From contig CACYXD010000014.1 of assembly GCA_902778255.1 (NCBI GenBank), positions 124,001-188,000 of the forward strand: a stretch of DNA of 64,000 nt, in the 5' to 3' direction. The position numbers were made by a program, and so were the translations under genes. This DNA comes from an uncultured Prevotellaceae bacterium. Lineage in GTDB: Bacteria; Bacteroidota; Bacteroidia; Bacteroidales; Bacteroidaceae. This document shows positions 1-8,611 of this stretch, piece by piece. Below the pieces are notes generated by a model. That model was not told where the DNA came from and searched no databases. It saw only the letters and a program-made list of their open reading frames with translations. Each line of letters opens with the position of its first letter. The stretch's first letter is position 1.

Positions 1-591
1 TATGAATATCAGCAGGGCGATTGTCGCAGGAGTTGGTGTTAAAATCTGCTTGTCAAACTTTGCTATAGCCATACCTGTCACAAAAGGAATCCAGTGCATG
101 TAGTTTAAATAGGTGAACGACTCCAGGAAATAGCTACAAGCTGCAAGTGCAGCAATGTTAGGTATTATCACATACCATTTCTGCCAACGTAACAAGGGGA
201 TACAGGCTACCTGTATCAAAAAGAGTGAGAATAAAAACCACACACCCAAATCTGGCCTCTGAAAAAGCTCTGTTATATTATATGTGGCTGGGGGGGGTAA
301 AATATCTATGTATCTGTTTACCAACAAACTCCAAACAAGGAATGGCACAAGCAATGTTTCCGTCTTTCGGACGAGATAAGGGAAAACACCTTTAGAAAAA
401 CTCCGTTCCCGAGTCATCAGTGCCACATATCCTGACAGAAAAAAGAACAAAGACATATGAAAAGAGTATATAAATTCAAACAAAGGGTCCTTTGATCCTT
501 TTACTGAAAAACATTGTATGATATGTCCCGACACTACCAGGAGTATGGCTATGCATTTAGCATAATCTATATATAATATTCTTTTTGTCAT
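1..591 (-). CDS. Membrane acyltransferase family 3 protein (3' end beyond window)
   Basis: The frame is open from an ATG at 591 to the window edge, giving 197 residues with no stop. The N-terminus MTKRILYIDYAKCIAILLVV, followed by SGH and a SFHMSLFFFLSGY segment, is the usual opening of acyltransferase-3 (OafA/NolL-like) proteins: a first membrane helix with the D-x-x-K/R-hhAhhhVVxxH pattern. Several further hydrophobic helices follow. The family O-acylates sugars of surface or secreted glycans from the cytoplasmic membrane. It lies directly downstream of galE on the same strand, which fits a polysaccharide-modification role. The specific sugar and acyl group cannot be read from the sequence. 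The C-terminal part is missing because the window ends. Confidence 0.85.
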   Translation of the reverse strand, partial: MTKRILYIDYAKCIAILLVVSGHIIQCFSVKGSKDPLFEFIYSFHMSLFFFLSGYVALMTRERSFSKGVFPYLVRKTETLLVPFLVWSLLVNRYIDILPPPATYNITELFQRPDLGVWFLFSLFLIQVACIPLLRWQKWYVIIPNIAALAACSYFLESFTYLNYMHWIPFVTGMAIAKFDKQILTPTPATIALLIFI

Positions 592-675
592 GTTTGGGTA
601 TTTATCTAAGACAAGTATGATTCTTGGTTATCGTCCTGTTCGCATGAGGTTATTGAGAAAGCTGGTATATGCTAA

Positions 676-1692
676 TCATTTTCCATAACCCTCTGGATTC
701 TTGTGTTGCCAATTCCAACTATCTCGGCACATGTCCTCAATGCCAAATTTGGCCTCCCAGCCAAGTTCTGCTTTAGCTTTTGCTGGATTGCAATAGCAGG
801 TAGCAATATCTCCTGGTCTGCGTGGCTTGATAACATATGGTACATTAACACCGTTAACTTTCATAAAAGCATTTACAACGTCAAGTACGCTATAGCCATA
901 ACCTGTACCAAGATTATATACAGCTAAGCCGCATTTATTATCGATAGCCTTTAAAGCTGCCACATGACCTGAGGCCAAATCGCAGACGTGGATATAATCA
1001 CGTACGCCTGTACCATCAGGGGTATCGTAGTCATTTCCAAAGATTCCTAACTCTTTACGAATGCCAACAGCTGTCTGGGTGATATATGGCATCAAGTTAT
1101 TGGGTATGCCATTGGGGTTCTCACCTATCATGCCGCTCTGATGAGCGCCAATAGGGTTGAAATAGCGCAACAGTACCACATTCCATTCTGGGTCGGCCTT
1201 CTGTACATCCATCAGCACCTCTTCGAGCATGCTCTTGGTTTGGCCATAAGGATTGGTACAATGGCCCTTGGGACATTCCTCTGTGATAGGAATAATGGCT
1301 GGATCGCCATATACGGTAGCAGAGCTACTGAAAATGATATTCTTACACTGATGCTGGCGCATCACATCCAAGAGGATGAAGGTGCCTGTCATGTTGTTGT
1401 GATAGTACTCCAAAGGTTTTGCTACAGATTCACCTACAGCCTTAAGGCCTGCAAAGTGAATGACTGCATCAAACTTGTTCTCGTCAAAAACCTTTGAGAG
1501 TGCTTCCTTATCTCGCACATCAACCTCATAGAAAGGGATTTCCTTTCCAATAATCTTTGCAACACGTCGCAGAGATTCTGGATTACTATTCACGAGGTTA
1601 TCTACAACAACTACGCTGTGACCAGCTTTATCAAGCTCTATAATAGTGTGGCTACCAATGTAGCCTGCACCACCTGTTAAGAGTATGTTCAT
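676..1692 (-). CDS. galE: UDP-glucose 4-epimerase
   Basis: GalE interconverts UDP-glucose and UDP-galactose using bound NAD in the cytoplasm. The 338 residues match the family length. The Rossmann motif GGAGYIGSH lies at residues 7-15, the active-site serine region SSSATVYG at about 132-139, and the catalytic pair YxxxK is Y149 and K153 (YGQTK). The C-terminal KPRRPGD block and GWEAKF signature are also present. It lies 84 bp upstream of the acyltransferase gene on the same strand and follows the accessory island. It probably supplies UDP-galactose for surface glycans as well as galactose metabolism. The assignment is firm; which pathway it serves here is inferred from position. Confidence 0.97.
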   Translation of the reverse strand: MNILLTGGAGYIGSHTIIELDKAGHSVVVVDNLVNSNPESLRRVAKIIGKEIPFYEVDVRDKEALSKVFDENKFDAVIHFAGLKAVGESVAKPLEYYHNNMTGTFILLDVMRQHQCKNIIFSSSATVYGDPAIIPITEECPKGHCTNPYGQTKSMLEEVLMDVQKADPEWNVVLLRYFNPIGAHQSGMIGENPNGIPNNLMPYITQTAVGIRKELGIFGNDYDTPDGTGVRDYIHVCDLASGHVAALKAIDNKCGLAVYNLGTGYGYSVLDVVNAFMKVNGVNVPYVIKPRRPGDIATCYCNPAKAKAELGWEAKFGIEDMCRDSWNWQHKNPEGYGK

Positions 1693-1737
1693 TGCTTTTC
1701 TCTAATATTATATTTATCCTCAGGATTAAATGACATT

Positions 1738-2616
1738 TTATAATCCAAACAGGTCTTTTATACTTTTGATGTTGTATAATAGCCATCCAAGGTTATAATT
1801 ATGCTCTATGGCATAAATACCACTTGGCATTCTAACAGCCTCTACTTCAAACTTCATGCCGTTTCGACCAAGGTCGGATTCAATACAATTCAACTCTTCG
1901 GTTATCCTTTTTTCTATATTTTTTGCTTCATGTGCCTTTCTAACTGCCTGCAGTGCTGCGTTACTAGAACTTCCGTCTGTCATAAAGCCCATTCCCATTC
2001 CGAGATACCCCGTACCATCTTTGGTCGTTATCATTACATTTACATGAGCCTTACGCAGTTGAGCTATTTCAGTCGAATTGAATGCCACCTCTGGTGTGCC
2101 ATCAATTCTAAATCTAGCTATTAATTCTGGCCAGTTCTGATGTACAGTTTCAATTAAATCCAAGTCACTCCAATGATTATGAGGTTGTATTTTTATAAAA
2201 TATACTTCATCCTTTGACACAATAGCATACAATATATCACCTGTTCTTGACACATAACCATCTCCCTCCATAGTTGTTCCTAAGTGGAAATGATGTATTT
2301 TCCAATCGAAAAGCATCAAGTCAGGAAAATCCAGTTCTTTAATGGTTCTGCTTAAATGCGGATTGACATCTTCACCGTTCTCAAACTTCTTCACTAACAT
2401 ATCAAGACCCGCCTGCAAATCAGCTGGGCATGTAAAGTCCTGTGGAAATATCACCTTTCGAGGTCTCTTTTCCACAAGTCTTTTTCGCATTGTGAAGTAC
2501 ATGATGATTAGCTTATATGGATCGGTTATATCGGCTGTTGAATAACCAACCTCCTCTATCTCATACCTAAATATCTTCACCAGATCATCGTATATATGGA
2601 TATTAATCTGTGCCAT
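1738..2616 (-). CDS. Unknown island protein with HHFHLG and PHNHW motifs
   Basis: This 292-residue protein is the last gene of a five-gene operon and starts 9 bp after the stop of the CxxC gene. I do not recognise a named family. Two histidine-rich motifs stand out: HHFHLG near residues 106-111 and PHNHW near 145. They lie on either side of a block reading DILYAIVSKDEVYFIKI and are followed by LIETVHQNWPE. Clustered histidines, an alternating beta pattern and small size would fit a metal-dependent or RNase-like enzyme, but that is only a guess. A glycine-rich GYLGMGMGF segment follows near residue 205. No signal peptide is present, so it is probably cytoplasmic. Its place in the operon suggests an effector or accessory role. 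Confidence 0.75.
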   Translation of the reverse strand: MAQINIHIYDDLVKIFRYEIEEVGYSTADITDPYKLIIMYFTMRKRLVEKRPRKVIFPQDFTCPADLQAGLDMLVKKFENGEDVNPHLSRTIKELDFPDLMLFDWKIHHFHLGTTMEGDGYVSRTGDILYAIVSKDEVYFIKIQPHNHWSDLDLIETVHQNWPELIARFRIDGTPEVAFNSTEIAQLRKAHVNVMITTKDGTGYLGMGMGFMTDGSSSNAALQAVRKAHEAKNIEKRITEELNCIESDLGRNGMKFEVEAVRMPSGIYAIEHNYNLGWLLYNIKSIKDLFGL

Positions 2617-2625
2617 AATTATTTT

Positions 2626-3303
2626 CTATTTCCACATTTCAGTATAGACTTCCGAGAATTGAGATTCAACTAGTCTAATATAAGGTTGTTCTGCACATTT
2701 TTCACATTTAAATAACTGAAAGAAACGTCTAAGCGTTTCATATATAGCAGTATTTCCTTCAATCTCGCTTGAAGTTTTATCACCTTGATTGACAACGTAA
2801 TTATTCTCTATTTCTACTTGGAATAGGCTCGTTCTAGAGCAGTATTGGCAATAATGATTTGCTTCTACTTTATTATCAACCATCAATCTGCAGTTCTGAA
2901 AACTATTAGTCAATTCACTAAGTGCACGTAGAACACATAGTTCTAAAATATGAAGATTGAAAAGTTTAGGGAAGATAGTATCATTCCCGTCTATATCAAC
3001 ATACTCTAACAATACCTTATTATCACTTATTGTTACTGCTGCAAGATAGCTACTATCATGTTGGTTCTTATTATCACGCTGAAGTACAATTTCCGTATCA
3101 TTACGTTGTTGGATATGTATAAATGTCTGGAGGGCATAACTATCTTGATATTTATGACGCAGATGGTCTTTCGAATCAAGAATCAACTGATGTATATCTT
3201 CCTTATATACATTTCTACCCTGTATCTCAATCGTAATAACAAATTTCACATAATTAATATTGTGAGACTCTACGTATTTTGCTATATCTATCTTTTCTTT
3301 CAT
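2626..3303 (-). CDS. Unknown island protein with two CxxC pairs
   Basis: This is a 225-residue protein if the ATG at 3303 is used; a TTG three codons upstream (3312) is a weaker alternative. The C-terminal half carries HYCQYC and, about 50 residues later, CEKC. Two CxxC pairs at this spacing look like a zinc-binding knuckle. The N-terminal half is acidic/basic beta-rich sequence with no recognised motif. It begins 26 bp after the GHKL ATPase gene and ends 9 bp before the HHxH gene, so all three are probably co-translated from one message. The zinc site could bind nucleic acid or stabilise a complex with the ATPase; this is inference from the motif and position. Confidence 0.75.
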   Translation of the reverse strand: MKEKIDIAKYVESHNINYVKFVITIEIQGRNVYKEDIHQLILDSKDHLRHKYQDSYALQTFIHIQQRNDTEIVLQRDNKNQHDSSYLAAVTISDNKVLLEYVDIDGNDTIFPKLFNLHILELCVLRALSELTNSFQNCRLMVDNKVEANHYCQYCSRTSLFQVEIENNYVVNQGDKTSSEIEGNTAIYETLRRFFQLFKCEKCAEQPYIRLVESQFSEVYTEMWK

Positions 3304-3329
3304 AATTGACAATAGTATTCAGAGATAGA

Positions 3330-5393
3330 TTAAAACTTCTTCGACTCATATAATCTAGGAATTCTATTAGGAATCATGTACTCTGGATATTCTTTTTGGA
3401 ACATTTCCAATACATCATTATATCTCACCTTCAAACTATTATTTAGATAGCTCAGTTGCATATTGTTCCTCTTTATCAAATCAGACCACTCCATTACATA
3501 TATTTGAATGTCTGCATTGTTATCATTAATGGTCTTATATAAGAAGGGCACCCTCTCATTCAATTTATTCGCGTTAATCTGTGATTTTGCAAAGTCAGAA
3601 ATTTTAGAAGATATCAAAAGTATTTTGTACGTCACATCATGCTTTGAGAACTCAGATCTGTTAGCTATCTCATAACCATATAAATCAACTTGATTTAGTT
3701 CTTTCTGGTGAATTGCACACTTCGGCGCCTTCAGTTCAACAATCATTACCTCATCGCGACCATTCCCTAACTTCTTCTCATTATAGAAGAACAAATCTGT
3801 GATACTTCTTATCTTGCCTTTTACTTCTATCAGATTATTATCTTTACTCGTTGGCTTGTAGTCGAGATAATCATGATGCAATTGTTCAATATTGTTTCCC
3901 AGATTCTTGTCTGACCACAACACCGGTGTTCCAAGATATTCTTCACCAAATATCCATAAATTATTAGCCACTATCTTATGGAGTTGCTTCCGCTCCAAGA
4001 TATGTTTCGCTATTTCTTTCCCGTATGTTAGCTCATATAAGAAATTGAGGAATTGCTCTTTTTTGGCTACTTCAGAAGAGAAGCGTACTATCTCTTCCAT
4101 ACTAGTTTGCCGAAGCAACTCAAGCAGTTTGGTCTGTCCATCCTTACTCAAATTAAGCACATCACTAAAAAGATAGGCCAAATCGCCACTCTCTATTGCT
4201 TTACGTAACAAAAGATAGATAATCTTTCGTGTCTTATTATCTGTTGAGAGTAATTTCAAATCATCCTCAAATAAATATGCGCTTCGCTCGAATATCTGCT
4301 CTGATATTGAATTGTGCTTACGCTCTTCTTTTGTATATGGATAATACTGGTCCGCACCCAACTTTTCTAGGAAAGTCTTATATTTTACATCGTCTTTCTT
4401 GAATTGTTCGTCAATTGTTTCCCTTATAAGTTTAGAGAAGGATGTCCATTCGTTTTGGCCAAGAGCCTCTATTGAGAAGTTAGCGTAAAGGTCTGGCGTT
4501 ATAATATCTGATTCAACTACTATAAACTGAGCACCCATTGCATCTGGTGAATACCAGATTGAATTATACACAAACTCAGCAATGATAGTCTTTATACCAG
4601 TTATTGATTGAAGGAATATACGAACTCGTTTATCTGACAACTTCAAGGAATAGAACTGGAAGCATACTTTATGTTCATTTCCTGCTGTATCCGTATAATC
4701 GACTATTTTGTTTTTCTTGTTACTATTCAGGAAAAAATCTTCCATCTTCAATTCCTTACCATTTATAATAAAATGGACTTTCTCGTTGAAAATATAGAAC
4801 GGGTAATGCTCAAAAATGGCCTGAGCAAAATTATCTTCCTTGAATTCTACACTTAGTTTATTCTTCCTATTACAGTCTTGCTCGTTGTTATATAAGTCAG
4901 AGAGTACAACTTTGTATCCGTTTGCGACATTACTGTCCACTTCAACGGAATCTACGTCTAGCTCGACATCATTTATGTTTCCGCTTGTAAAATCCTTAGC
5001 ATTGAAAGTAACGCTCGTTGTTTTCTTTTTTTTCTGTTCCTGGTCGTAGGCTGTTGTCTCAATATACATTGTTCTACCAATCAAAAGACCGGCAAAACGT
5101 CCCGTTCCATTGCCACCGTCGGCAGATTCAGTTGCTATCTCCATAATACGGTTTGCAAACCGTGATTCAGAAACACCTTCTCCATCATCTGAAATGATGA
5201 TTTTGTGAATTTTCTGATATTCCAATGCATTCTCTTCACCTAATGGCACAAAATCTATACGGATATGCTTAGCCGCTGCCTTAATGGAATTATTTATCAA
5301 TTCCTTCAAAGCATAGAAGGTATTCCGCTTGCTTGGCAAAACATCGCCCACCAAGCGAGCGTTGGTTGTCATTTTCATCTTCATTGTTGCCAT
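3330..5393 (-). CDS. GHKL-type ATPase with C-terminal PD-(D/E)xK nuclease-like domain
   Basis: This 687-residue protein appears to have two parts. Residues 1 to about 130 carry a complete Bergerat (GHKL) ATP-binding fold: the N-box KELINNSIKA, the G1 box IISDDGEGVSESRF and the glycine-rich GGNGTGRFAGLLIG. The C-terminal third resembles a PD-(D/E)xK nuclease: LWIFGEEY near 477-484 (as in Shedu-type DUF4263 proteins), an Asp in ITDLFF near 531, VELKAP near 551-556 giving ExK, and NQVDLYG near 565. A helical linker joins them. The family link suggests ATP-gated conformational control of a DNA-cutting domain, as in MORC- or Hsp90-like machines. It is the third gene of the island operon. A 68-bp gap with a short hairpin (5424-5437) separates it from the upstream gene. 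Nuclease activity is inferred, not shown. Confidence 0.85.
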   Translation of the reverse strand: MATMKMKMTTNARLVGDVLPSKRNTFYALKELINNSIKAAAKHIRIDFVPLGEENALEYQKIHKIIISDDGEGVSESRFANRIMEIATESADGGNGTGRFAGLLIGRTMYIETTAYDQEQKKKKTTSVTFNAKDFTSGNINDVELDVDSVEVDSNVANGYKVVLSDLYNNEQDCNRKNKLSVEFKEDNFAQAIFEHYPFYIFNEKVHFIINGKELKMEDFFLNSNKKNKIVDYTDTAGNEHKVCFQFYSLKLSDKRVRIFLQSITGIKTIIAEFVYNSIWYSPDAMGAQFIVVESDIITPDLYANFSIEALGQNEWTSFSKLIRETIDEQFKKDDVKYKTFLEKLGADQYYPYTKEERKHNSISEQIFERSAYLFEDDLKLLSTDNKTRKIIYLLLRKAIESGDLAYLFSDVLNLSKDGQTKLLELLRQTSMEEIVRFSSEVAKKEQFLNFLYELTYGKEIAKHILERKQLHKIVANNLWIFGEEYLGTPVLWSDKNLGNNIEQLHHDYLDYKPTSKDNNLIEVKGKIRSITDLFFYNEKKLGNGRDEVMIVELKAPKCAIHQKELNQVDLYGYEIANRSEFSKHDVTYKILLISSKISDFAKSQINANKLNERVPFLYKTINDNNADIQIYVMEWSDLIKRNNMQLSYLNNSLKVRYNDVLEMFQKEYPEYMIPNRIPRLYESKKF

Positions 5394-5461
5394 CTGTAGA
5401 ATGTTTTAGTCTATGAACAACTAATTCTCAAGAGAATAGTAGAAATTGCGTTGTATGACAA

Positions 5462-6772
5462 TTATTCTTTATATCGTAAAGAATCTTTTAATTTGGCAGA
5501 TATTAAACTTGCCTTCATATTACGGCTCATGATTGCCTCATACAACATCTGATTGTATTTAGGCAGCCCCGTTACCGATGTAAATCCCACCTTCTCCAAC
5601 AGTAATGCAAAACGGTTTATCTGTTTCTGTGTTTCTATATGATCCAAAATTAAGTAATCCTGATGTATTAACTTTGAAAATACATAATGCCATCTATCTA
5701 CACTAACTTTCAGTAATTCACGTTCTGCTATAGGTGCAGCTTCTATTGAGATGTTATACCAATTTCCAAGGTAAACACACAAATAAGCATCAATACAATC
5801 TTGAAATGCCGGAGCAGGTATGATACTACCAAGTTTCTCTAATGATCTAACGGCTCCTGGCTCATTATAGAAATTATTGAATCCATAATGTATATCTATT
5901 ACTTTCTTTGCTTGATCCCTAAATGTTGTTGATCGCGTTGTCTCTGGTACATAATCGAACCCATACACCTTCATCAACGCTTGCTTAAGACCCTTAGCTG
6001 CTACGTTATCTCCATACGCTATCACAGAACTATAAGCAAAGCCAACTGAATATTTATCCTTTTCCGCGATCTTCTCCCAAATATCTTTAATTATAGTGTT
6101 TAAATTTGTCAGGGCATGTTCCTGTTTTACACCTTTTTCTTTCTTTATTGCATTTAGCAATATCATACATACTGTACGAATATAAAAAAGTGGTGCTGCC
6201 AAAACCTGCTTCACATCTGCATCTTCCAACGAAACTGTTTCTCCAAGTATTCGATTTCTAAATTCCGAAAAGGCAAGTGCTTCTCCCTCATTTTGCTCAC
6301 ACAAGATATATTGTACACTGTCATAAATGATACCTAAAGCATCACTTCCCTTCAATTCCTCATCTGCATCTCCAGAGAGAAAATGATTCATCAAAACATA
6401 GTGCTGGCGTAGCTTTAGTGCTCCAGTTTTGCCTATCAGTCCTAGCTGCTCAGCCAAGTCAATTGCCTTTCTGTCAGTAAGAAACTCATCAACGGGTGTA
6501 AATTCATCTATGTCACTTCGCTCCATCAACTCTGCCAAAAAATCCACTCCTAGCTTTTCTAGTGACTTGCGGAGTTTAATAATAGCCTTCTGCCATGCAT
6601 ATTCCGCTGACATCTCAAAGCTCCCCATATTAAAAGCCTTGACAATTTGAGCTTGCTGTTTTTCGCTCAAATTCTTATTATTGGCATATCCCACTATGTC
6701 CTCAACCTTGGTTAGTGTCGAAGGCATCAGTTTTTCTTCCGGATTCTGCCAGAGTATAAGATCATTTTTCAT
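5462..6772 (-). CDS. Unknown helical island protein
   Basis: This 436-residue protein is predicted to be mostly alpha-helical from its composition, without signal peptide, membrane segment or recognised catalytic motif. Its start codon overlaps the stop of the DAC-like gene as ATGA (6769-6772), which implies translational coupling and probable interaction of the two products. The middle of the protein holds a stretch reading YIRTVCMILLNAIKKEK and the end is rich in leucine and lysine. It could be a repeat scaffold or a regulator that reads the state of the DAC-like partner. I could not assign a family. It sits between the sensor-like gene and the GHKL-nuclease gene. Confidence 0.75.
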   Translation of the reverse strand: MKNDLILWQNPEEKLMPSTLTKVEDIVGYANNKNLSEKQQAQIVKAFNMGSFEMSAEYAWQKAIIKLRKSLEKLGVDFLAELMERSDIDEFTPVDEFLTDRKAIDLAEQLGLIGKTGALKLRQHYVLMNHFLSGDADEELKGSDALGIIYDSVQYILCEQNEGEALAFSEFRNRILGETVSLEDADVKQVLAAPLFYIRTVCMILLNAIKKEKGVKQEHALTNLNTIIKDIWEKIAEKDKYSVGFAYSSVIAYGDNVAAKGLKQALMKVYGFDYVPETTRSTTFRDQAKKVIDIHYGFNNFYNEPGAVRSLEKLGSIIPAPAFQDCIDAYLCVYLGNWYNISIEAAPIAERELLKVSVDRWHYVFSKLIHQDYLILDHIETQKQINRFALLLEKVGFTSVTGLPKYNQMLYEAIMSRNMKASLISAKLKDSLRYKE

Positions 6773-7272
6773 TTTACATGAAAGTTTACTTTTCCGTCTT
6801 GCGATTTTATAAAACAGGCTCTAATAGATTCCATACCACACAAAGCTAAATATGCTCTGGTACGAGAACCACCTTGAATATTCTCAGCCTTCACTTCATT
6901 ATTGTTAACAATAAAATGATAACCAAGAATTCTGCCTTGATCTGTAAAGAGTGTTATTCCGTCAAAGTTCAGCATAGATCTTACCAAATCTGCATGTGAG
7001 CGGAGTTTTAAAGACGACTCCTCAGTCAGTTGCGAATTATACTCTGCTGCTAGCATTTGCAAGTCTATCGATTTATCAAGTAGTATTCCTCCACGCAATT
7101 TTTTCAAGGTCTCATCTATAAGCATTTTGTCATCATGAACAACTGCTATCAAATTACCATGTCCTTCATTTAATGCCTGATGGATAGTCTTTTCAAGAAA
7201 ATTTCTACTTTCACGTTGATTACCTTCTTGAGAAAAAATCACCTCAACTAGTGATTTAATTGTATCATCCAT
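6769..7272 (-). CDS. DAC (DisA_N/CdaA-like) domain protein, possible nucleotide cyclase or sensor
   Basis: This 167-residue protein resembles a lone diadenylate-cyclase (DAC) fold. GHGNLIAVV (37-45) matches the strand that begins the family (GALIV). GGILLDKSID follows, then FDGITLF with D104-G105-I106 in place of DGA, GGSRTRA with R137-T138-R139 in place of RHR, and a closing strand CFIKSQDGKV. The distance from the Asp of DGA to the first Arg of RHR is 33 residues, the same as in Thermotoga DisA (D75, R108). The Asp and both Arg are kept while Ala and His are replaced, so it may still make a dinucleotide or only bind one. It is the first gene of the island operon and overlaps the helical gene by 4 bp. 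No promoter box is visible between it and the RAYT gene upstream. Confidence 0.72.
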   Translation of the reverse strand: MDDTIKSLVEVIFSQEGNQRESRNFLEKTIHQALNEGHGNLIAVVHDDKMLIDETLKKLRGGILLDKSIDLQMLAAEYNSQLTEESSLKLRSHADLVRSMLNFDGITLFTDQGRILGYHFIVNNNEVKAENIQGGSRTRAYLALCGMESIRACFIKSQDGKVNFHVK

Positions 7273-7297
7273 AGATACATAGTTCTCAGAGATGGCA

Positions 7298-7323
7298 GGG
7301 GACAGGTCCCTGATCAGCGGGAC
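7298..7323. repeat. REP-like palindrome at the 3' end of RAYT copy 1
   Basis: GGGACAGGTCCC forms a 5-bp stem with a 2-base loop and is followed by TGATCAGCGGGAC. Its core GGGACAGGT recurs at 8921 and 10737. It lies just past the stop that the un-frameshifted RAYT would use (7328). The present RAYT frame reads into it and stops at 7314. Confidence 0.65.
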
Positions 7324-8108
7324 GGTTCTACTGACCCAGTTTCATTTTGCCATTTATTCTTTGTATGACTCCGTAACTGATACCTGTCAGCCTTGATAGT
7401 TGGCGCAATGGTCTCGTTACGATCAGTCTTTTCTTTCTTTTGCAGGTCTGTAGGATGCTCTAACTGCCAATGACCTCGCAGATACTGACGAATGTCGTCA
7501 TCGGTCAAACGGTCATCCGTGGTGTACTCTACATCTGTTATATCTCCATCTAATATTTCATCCACTAATTCCTTCAGATTGTCAAGCGTGATTCGTTTGA
7601 GCACTGCTTTGGTATAGCACAGGGTTGGAAGTATTCCATCGTCGTTCAGATACTCCTGCCAACTACTCCAAGTATATTCTTCTGCCTTAACGCATATCCC
7701 TGCCTTAACTGGATTTTGATGAACGTATCTCAACAGCGTTACAAAATACTCGATGTCATTTACCGGCTCACTTTTGAACCTGTCCTGAAACAGGTGCCCT
7801 ACCCTTTGATAACGCTTGTTGTAGTATGCTGCATAGGAAACGGTAAGGCGTTTCAGGCTAACGCTAATGCTCTCGGTACGTTCACGTAGCAGTAGATGTA
7901 CATGGTTTGACATGAGGCAGTAGGCATACACATGGAAGTAAGACGGGATATGTTCGCCATTGTCATCTATAGGATCTACTAGGTTCTGAAGACGGATGAG
8001 AAACTGTTGGTAGTCCTCTTGCTCTTCAAAGATATCTTGTCTGTTGATGCCACGAAGCATCACATGGTAGATACCTGTGCCTGAGGATGTTCGAGGTTGG
8101 CGGGGCAT
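7314..8108 (-). pseudogene. REP-associated tyrosine transposase (RAYT), copy 1, 3' frameshift
   Basis: This is an IS200-like Y1 transposase of the TnpA_REP class, which acts on REP hairpins. The 264 residues begin MPRQPRTSSGTGIYHVMLRG. They contain the HUH metal motif in MSNHVHLLL and the DRFKSEPV and LRYVHQNPVKAG blocks that carry the catalytic tyrosine region. Compared with copy 2 (10764-11564), the last ~30 residues do not match. One extra base near 7409 shifts the frame. Removing it restores LRQLSRLTGISYGVIQ, the C-terminal helix-turn-helix also seen in copy 2, with a stop at 7328. The enzyme core is intact, but the DNA-binding tail is probably lost. It lies between the small frameshifted ORF (3 bp away) and the DAC-like gene. 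Confidence 0.85.
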
Positions 8109-8111
8109 TGG

Positions 8112-8358
8112 TTAAACCACCTTTATTCCTTTATTAGTTAGATTCTGTATTACCATTGTCTTCCAAGAGGGTAAAGCGGCCTGTGCTTGCTTTATCACAT
8201 CTTCTTTGTCGGAATCCTTTATATTGGGAAGCGTTCTGAAACTGACACATGCGTTTTCAAAGAGGAAGTCAATGCTCTTGACTCTTTGCTTTTTCAATCA
8301 GCAAGTCAGTTGCATTAAGAAGAGCATCTTCGAGTTTTTTGTATTTAGTATTGTTCAT
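8112..8358 (-). pseudogene. Small hypothetical gene broken by a one-base frameshift
   Basis: From an ATG at 8358 the frame reads MNNTKYKKLEDALLNATDLL and soon stops. The following frame continues FLFENACVSFRTLPNIKDSD to the stop at 8112. The total span is 247 bp, that is 82 codons plus one base. The switch fits one extra base in the five-A run on the coding strand (8290-8294). The repaired product would be about 81 residues. I recognise no family. Its end lies 3 bp from the RAYT copy 1 start, so the two were probably one transcript. A homopolymer sequencing error is possible. Confidence 0.5.
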
Positions 8359-8410
8359 CAACTTCTTATTTATATGTTTATGTATGAAGGAACGCCATAG
8401 TCCTGTGAAC

Positions 8411-8519
8411 GATGTCTGAAGTAGGATGTATGATGTGTATAAGATGGATGATGTTATTCCACTCCGTCGGAAGATGGCTGAAGGCTGATGTGCTACGAGA
8501 TGGAAGATGTAAGATGTTT
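8411..8519. repeat. Heptanucleotide arrays, GATGTAA/GCTGAAG type
   Basis: The block 8411-8438 has four 7-mers starting GATGTCT. The block 8470-8490 has GAAGATG, GCTGAAG and GCTGATG. The block 8499-8519 has GATGGAA, GATGTAA and GATGTTT. The words GATGTAA and AAGGCTGATG recur inside the coding sequence of fcl at 14089-14116. Confidence 0.75.
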
Positions 8520-8611
8520 CCTTTACCTATCTATCTTATCACATATCTCTGCCATCATCAAGAACCACGAATTGCGCATAAAGATTCGTTGGCTCTTCGC
8601 CGCAAAAATTA

